34,121 nucleotides of DNA. Source: Haplomitrium mnioides (Eukaryota > Marchantiophyta > Haplomitriopsida > Calobryales). The stretch covers positions 1 through 34,121 of the forward strand of contig JBNGIS010018849.1 in assembly GCA_049999725.1 (NCBI GenBank), read 5' to 3'. A model generated the notes under the pieces. The model was given only the letters and a program-made list of their open reading frames with translations, made no database searches and was not told the DNA's origin. The translations under genes were made by a program, and so were the position numbers. Positions 30,260 to 34,121 of this stretch are shown piece by piece. Positions within the stretch are counted from its first letter, which is position 1. Every line of letters starts with the position of its first letter.

Positions 30260-31920
30260 TTTGTACTATTACAACAACTATATGATATACTACATTGACT
30301 ATGTCATTCAACAATTGTTCACGCACCAACATGGGTGGTGAGTAGTAAACATAATCATCATTAACACATTGAAGCTTATTTTCCCCAAGTGCAAAAAGCT
30401 AGTCTATAAATGTCTGATTTCCCAATTATACTTGAAGTGTAAAAGGTAGATCACGCATGTTCTAATATAGTCGATGCACATGCACTTGGCTCAAAAGATA
30501 GAATTCTTTGAATGATGTAGCAACAATGTATGAACGTGAACCCCTTTCAAATCATATGCAAGACTTATCTAAAATCACTGCACATCACAAAAGTGATTCT
30601 CCCAAATGAAACATTGTATTGAGAGACATCACAGAGCATATAATCAATAATATTGAAGGCAAACTTATGCAATACAGACTCCTCATCCCAAAGTATCAAC
30701 TTAATCAACTGCATCATCTCTGCAAGATCTTCTTGGTGCATGATGTTACACATCAATGTTGCATCTATCTCGATAGGAATTTAGAAAGTGTGAATACGAA
30801 GCTCCTCCCCATTGTAGCAAAAAAGCTACAATCCTAGATGATACCATTGCTAACAAAGTTTTTCTTTGTCTGTGTACTGTTTTAAGAATCAAGCTCTCCA
30901 AATATATCTTGCCAGTATTGCGAGACCTATCAATGAAGTAGATCTTATCTAATATATCAAGTGAACATGATTGTATAATGCTTTGATAAGCTTCTTTTTG
31001 TTCAATTTTCAAAGTGGGGGTATTTGAGCAAATTCTGTTGTCAACTCCATAGCATTGAAGTTCAAATGCTCAACAACAAAACAAGTGCGTAATTCCTCAA
31101 TGTCAAAGTTATGTTGAGGTAAGCCAAAGTCATTCAAGGTCATGTTAAGTACTTCAAAAAGTTGTGAAAAAAAGTTCAATGCCATTCTATAAATTTTCTC
31201 TTGCATCAGACTCTTTAAGCCGCTCTGATGAAGCAAATAAGCACAGTTGTCAGAGAATGGATCTTTGAACTACTTCTAAAGATAGTAATGACTGGCATGA
31301 GAGCCATACATCAAAATCATAGTACAATGTGAGTGTAGTTGGATATTTTATGCCAATTTGCTGCCAACAATTGGTTGCCAATTTGCATAATAGTTGATAC
31401 TTCTTGCAAAAGTAGCTTCCATTAATCAACATTCTCAAAAAAACTATGCGCAACACATGATGTCTTAAGCATTTTATATGTTGTGCCCTCATATACATGA
31501 AGATATTTAAATGATTGAGCATCCTCTACAATAGTCAAAGGTGTGCATAAGAAGTATCTCTCTATTGCTACTAGGTTTACAAAGTAAAGACGATCAATCG
31601 CCATACCTTGCTTTCGAATTTTCCACACCTTGATAGAATTGTTTCATGTGAAATTGAGAGGAAGTCTAAATAGAATGAATCCTTTGCTAAGAAATATTTG
31701 CAGTTTGCTTCAAACTATTGCATCAACGTGGTTATGCGTGCTCATTCACAATAGCTTGAAGACCTCCATCAACATTGAATGTAGCATTTTGTTGATCTGG
31801 CACATGAACTTGCATCTATTGAATTGATAGGAAGCCATCATGTATTTTGAAACCCATGATGTGCCACACCACTTCAAAAGCTAACATATAGTATGCATGG
31901 ATGTATTGTTGGATCTCTTT
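30260..31920 (-). pseudogene. Helitron Rep/helicase fragment (broken)
   Basis: Reading leftwards from 31920: Glu-Ile-Gln-Gln-Tyr-Ile, then Val-His-Val-Pro-Asp-Gln-Gln (near 31790), then the frame at 31628-31422 with Arg-Leu-Tyr-Phe-Val-Asn and Glu-Arg-Tyr-Phe-Leu. These are the region between Rep and helicase in plant Helitrons. The frame at 31012-30746 is the PIF1-like helicase start: Glu-Gln-Lys-Glu-Ala-Tyr, then a degraded Walker A (Arg-Asn-Thr-Gly-Lys for Gly-Gly-Thr-Gly-Lys). Later come Arg-Gly-Ser-Arg and Gln/stop-Asn-Met-Arg (near 30510-30450). Stops are frequent. Neither Helitron terminus (5' TC, 3' hairpin-CTRR) was found; the left side is cut by LTR B. Confidence 0.8.
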
Positions 31921-33222
31921 CAGCCCTAAGGTGGGTCTCTTATCTCTTTTTCTACCGATTTGCACCAACTTAAGGCTGATTTCGTGTTTCGGGACCTTTT
32001 ATGGGAGGGGCTTTGCACCGAATTGGCCCTCACTCTTCTTTACACTCTCTAGAATAGCTCCAACAAGCAATGGGATGTCTACAACACTCTTATGAAATAA
32101 TTACAGTCTTCTCTAGAAGGGGTTTTGTTGTTAGAGCGAACTACTTACAACCACAATGTACCTCACACACACTCACACACCCATAGCCAACACTCGTCCT
32201 TCCGAGGAACTCAATGCACACAAATATCATGTCGTAAAGTCTACAAACATCATGCTCAAGCCTGCTGGCCCACAAGTACCCACAGCAGTTGTAATCAGTT
32301 CCTAGCACACCCACAATGCACTCCCGCGCACATTCCCTTCGACCACCTAAAGTCTCTAGATTGACTTTCTAAGAGAAAGGAAGTTGATTGTTTGACTTCT
32401 ACCAATATAAAGTCAGCCTTCCCAACTGCTGGCTCTCACTCTACTCCCCAGACACCCGTCCAATCCCGTGACATAATCGCCCAAGTGTACTCTATCTAGC
32501 CAGAACTCCAAACTAGTGTCTACTTAGAAGAGATTAACACACAATGCACCTCCCAAGGCACACTGGACTCACTCTGAACTTAACCTACCTCTTGCTCCTG
32601 TGTTATGGAGTAGCTTGTGGCAGCACAGTTAGTTGATACAAAGATAGGGAGAAAAGTGCATCCACTGGTACCTCCCACCCGTGGTGACTTGAAGAAAATG
32701 ACCCCACCCTTAAGTTCCTTGAAAATGTCATTCTTGGCTCTAGTAGAACCTCCAAAAAATGGTCCACCTGCATGTGCCCTCCGCAAGTACTCTAGCACCA
32801 GCCCGAGCAACGCAGCCCACCCAATTCTCTAGCCCCGCAACACTCCCATCCTCCTCTCTTGATGGTCCTCTTTCTCTCTTCCTCATGTCCCTTGTCTCGC
32901 ACCCTCGATGCTCCTGTCGTGTACGCCTTAGTCAATCCCTCTAGTAAATCCCTAAAAAATAGCCCTTGATGAGACTATACCCCCATAGCTCCGACAGATA
33001 CTCTTTAAGCCCTATATTATTTGTTTTTCCTTGACTTCCCCGCTAACTTACTCCTAACTTTAGATGTAATTAACTAAAATAATAGTCACACTTGAAGGCT
33101 CTTCACCTTTTTCCCCAAACTTCCCCACTAACTTCTTAGACTTGCCAACTTTAGTTTAGGCCCCATATGAAAGTTCTCCCAAGTATTTGCCATAAACTAT
33201 TTCCTCATCTAAGTTTAGGGGC
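31921..33222. other. Unassigned stretch
   Basis: No recognised coding region or terminal repeat. A short CA-rich run lies at 32161-32185. A minus-strand frame at 32810-32580 (76 codons, Gly-rich, no match known to me) is the only open stretch of note. Confidence 0.4.
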
Positions 33223-33547
33223 TGTTGAATTTGAGCCTTCATAAAGTAGCTTTTAGTCTTTTGTTCTCTTCTTCTTAATTAGTTTTTTGCTTTATTTGTC
33301 CCTTGCTCAACTTAGCTAATTAGTTCATTTGTAATGTTATTGCTTGTTGTAAGAACGATAGCCCCGTTATCATATCAAATTGCATGTTGTTATAGGACAA
33401 TAGTGACACTCCTATATATAGGATGTATGTACAGATAAGAGGGACGTTTTATCTCTCTCATCTACATTGATCAGTGCATGAAGGAAGGATTGTGCGGAGC
33501 GGCTGTTCTCTACCTCTCTCTCTCTGTGTGACATGCATACTACAACA
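33223..33547 (+). repeat. 5' LTR of element E (325 bp)
   Basis: It starts TGTTGAATTT and ends TACTACAACA, giving a TGTTG/CAACA terminal inverted repeat. A TATATATA box is at 33413-33420, and a CT microsatellite lies just before the end. The second LTR is outside the window, so this is inferred from one copy. Confidence 0.62.
33413..33420 (+). promoter_or_regulatory. TATA box in LTR of element E
   Basis: TATATATA lies about 125 bp before the LTR end, a normal place for the U3/R promoter of a plant LTR. Confidence 0.5.
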
Positions 33548-33562
33548 CGTTATCAGCACGAA
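33548..33562 (+). other. Primer-site region of element E
   Basis: CGTTATCAGCACGAA follows the LTR end directly. The same motif is common just after 5' LTRs of plant Copia elements. I have not assigned the tRNA. Confidence 0.5.
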
Positions 33563-33734
33563 GGACTCTTCAGTACACACAGAGCAAACATACGCACTCT
33601 CTAGCGCAAGACAACAAATTTTTTTACGAGCACGGCTGATTTCTTCCACCCGCGCGTCTCCCTGGGGCTATTTCCTCCATTTTCTTTCTTTCTCTCACTT
33701 TTTCTCTCTTCATCCTTTTGTAGCTCTAGTACCA

Positions 33735-33753
33735 AAAAAAAAAAAAAAAAAAC
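33735..33753. repeat. Poly(A) homopolymer run
   Basis: About 18 consecutive A residues in the leader of element E; its length may be unreliable in assembly. Confidence 0.85.
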
Positions 33754-33855
33754 ACAAAAAATACTATAGAGGGGCTTAGGGCTCCTTTTTTTTCTCTCTT
33801 TTTTTCCCGTCGTTGAAGCCCTCACCCGCGTGCGGCCTTTGCTTCTCCTTCTTCT

Positions 33856-34080
33856 GGCATCGATCTTACTCACAGTTTTTTTTTTTTGCTTCTTCTTTTC
33901 TGGCATCGAGATTGTTCGCGCAGGTGCTTCTTCTCTCAGGTTGCTCGCGTAGGTGCTCCTTCTTCTCTTTTATGGCATCGAGCTTGTTCGCGCAGGTGCT
34001 CCTCCTTCTTCTCTTTTGTAGCATCGAGCTTGTTCGCGCAGGTGCTCCTTCTTCTCTCTTTTGTGGCATCGATCTTGCTC
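33856..34080 (+). repeat. Tandem repeats, about 46-bp unit, in the leader of element E
   Basis: Units start with GGCATCGA/AGCATCGA at 33856, 33902, 33974, 34020 and 34065, spaced 46, 72, 46 and 45 bp. The 72-bp unit contains an internal partial duplication (TTGCTCGCGTAGGTGCTCC). The core is TTGTTCGCGCAGGTGCTCC followed by a CT-rich run. Confidence 0.8.
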
Positions 34081-34121
34081 ACACAGCTGGTGGTTCTCCC
34101 TTTTGAGGCTTCTACCTTGCT

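Larger units (their letters stand above)
33223..34121 (+). mobile_element. Copia-like LTR retrotransposon E, 5' end only
   Basis: A complete 5' LTR, primer-site region and leader are present; coding sequence would lie beyond the right edge. Assignment to Copia rests on the small LTR and the CGTTATCAGCACGA motif after it, which I associate with plant Copia elements. No protein is available to test it. Confidence 0.6.

Noticed and set aside
32580-32810. Gly-rich 76-codon minus-strand frame as a gag or host gene remnant
   Set aside because: It could be part of a transposon, but I see no motif that names it, so it stays in the unassigned stretch.
33813-34106. 97-codon plus-strand frame at the right edge
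   Set aside because: It is made of the leader's tandem repeats and poly(T) runs; a Phe/Ser/Leu-rich product arises from CT-rich DNA.
1-34121. CRISPR array, operon or prokaryotic mobile system
   Set aside because: Repeat spacing, GT-AG splicing, PX/PXA sorting nexin and plant LTR elements all show a plant nuclear genome; no regularly spaced short repeats with unique spacers exist.

Overview
The window is nuclear DNA of a land plant. The evidence is a 1034-residue TM-PXA-PX-Nexin_C sorting nexin of the plant type, a spliced gene with a short GT-AG intron, and plant-style LTR retrotransposons, including a chromovirus primed by initiator tRNA-Met. The sequence does not fix the species. Short introns, a sorting nexin with no coding introns and a secreted beta-rich, cysteine-containing protein lean towards a non-seed plant (bryophyte, lycophyte or fern), but that is an inference.

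Layout. Positions 1-7700 are the genic part: the 3' end of a secreted-looking protein gene (+), a small two-TM membrane protein of a conserved plant family (-), and an intact sorting nexin (+). Positions 7700-11541 hold no recognisable gene; the second half is A-rich and contains old, diverged direct repeats. Positions 11542-17844 are a GC-richer LTR element on the minus strand that keeps only gag-like coding. One of its LTRs carries an extra 2.5 kb block with GC-rich tandem repeats.

Positions 17991-30257 are a nest of elements. A minus-strand Ty3/Gypsy chromovirus (A) is split by a plus-strand copy of the same family (C). C is in turn split by a minus-strand Ty1/Copia element (D), which has a perfect 5-bp target duplication and a primer site matching the anticodon arm of initiator tRNA-Met. 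A third minus-strand chromovirus LTR (B) closes the nest. Positions 30260-31920 are a decayed Helitron Rep/helicase fragment on the minus strand. Positions 31921-33222 are unassigned. From 33223 a new Copia-like element enters on the plus strand, with LTR, primer-site region and a tandem-repeat leader, and runs out of the window.

All transposon coding regions seen are broken by stops and frameshifts, so only the three host genes look expressible. The first two host genes are convergent; the small membrane protein and the sorting nexin are divergent and share about 2 kb of upstream DNA. I found no evidence of a clustered pathway, CRISPR array, rRNA or tRNA gene. The less ordinary items are the gag-only element with unequal LTRs, the half-tRNA-primed Copia, the intron-free sorting nexin and the uncharacterised secreted protein.
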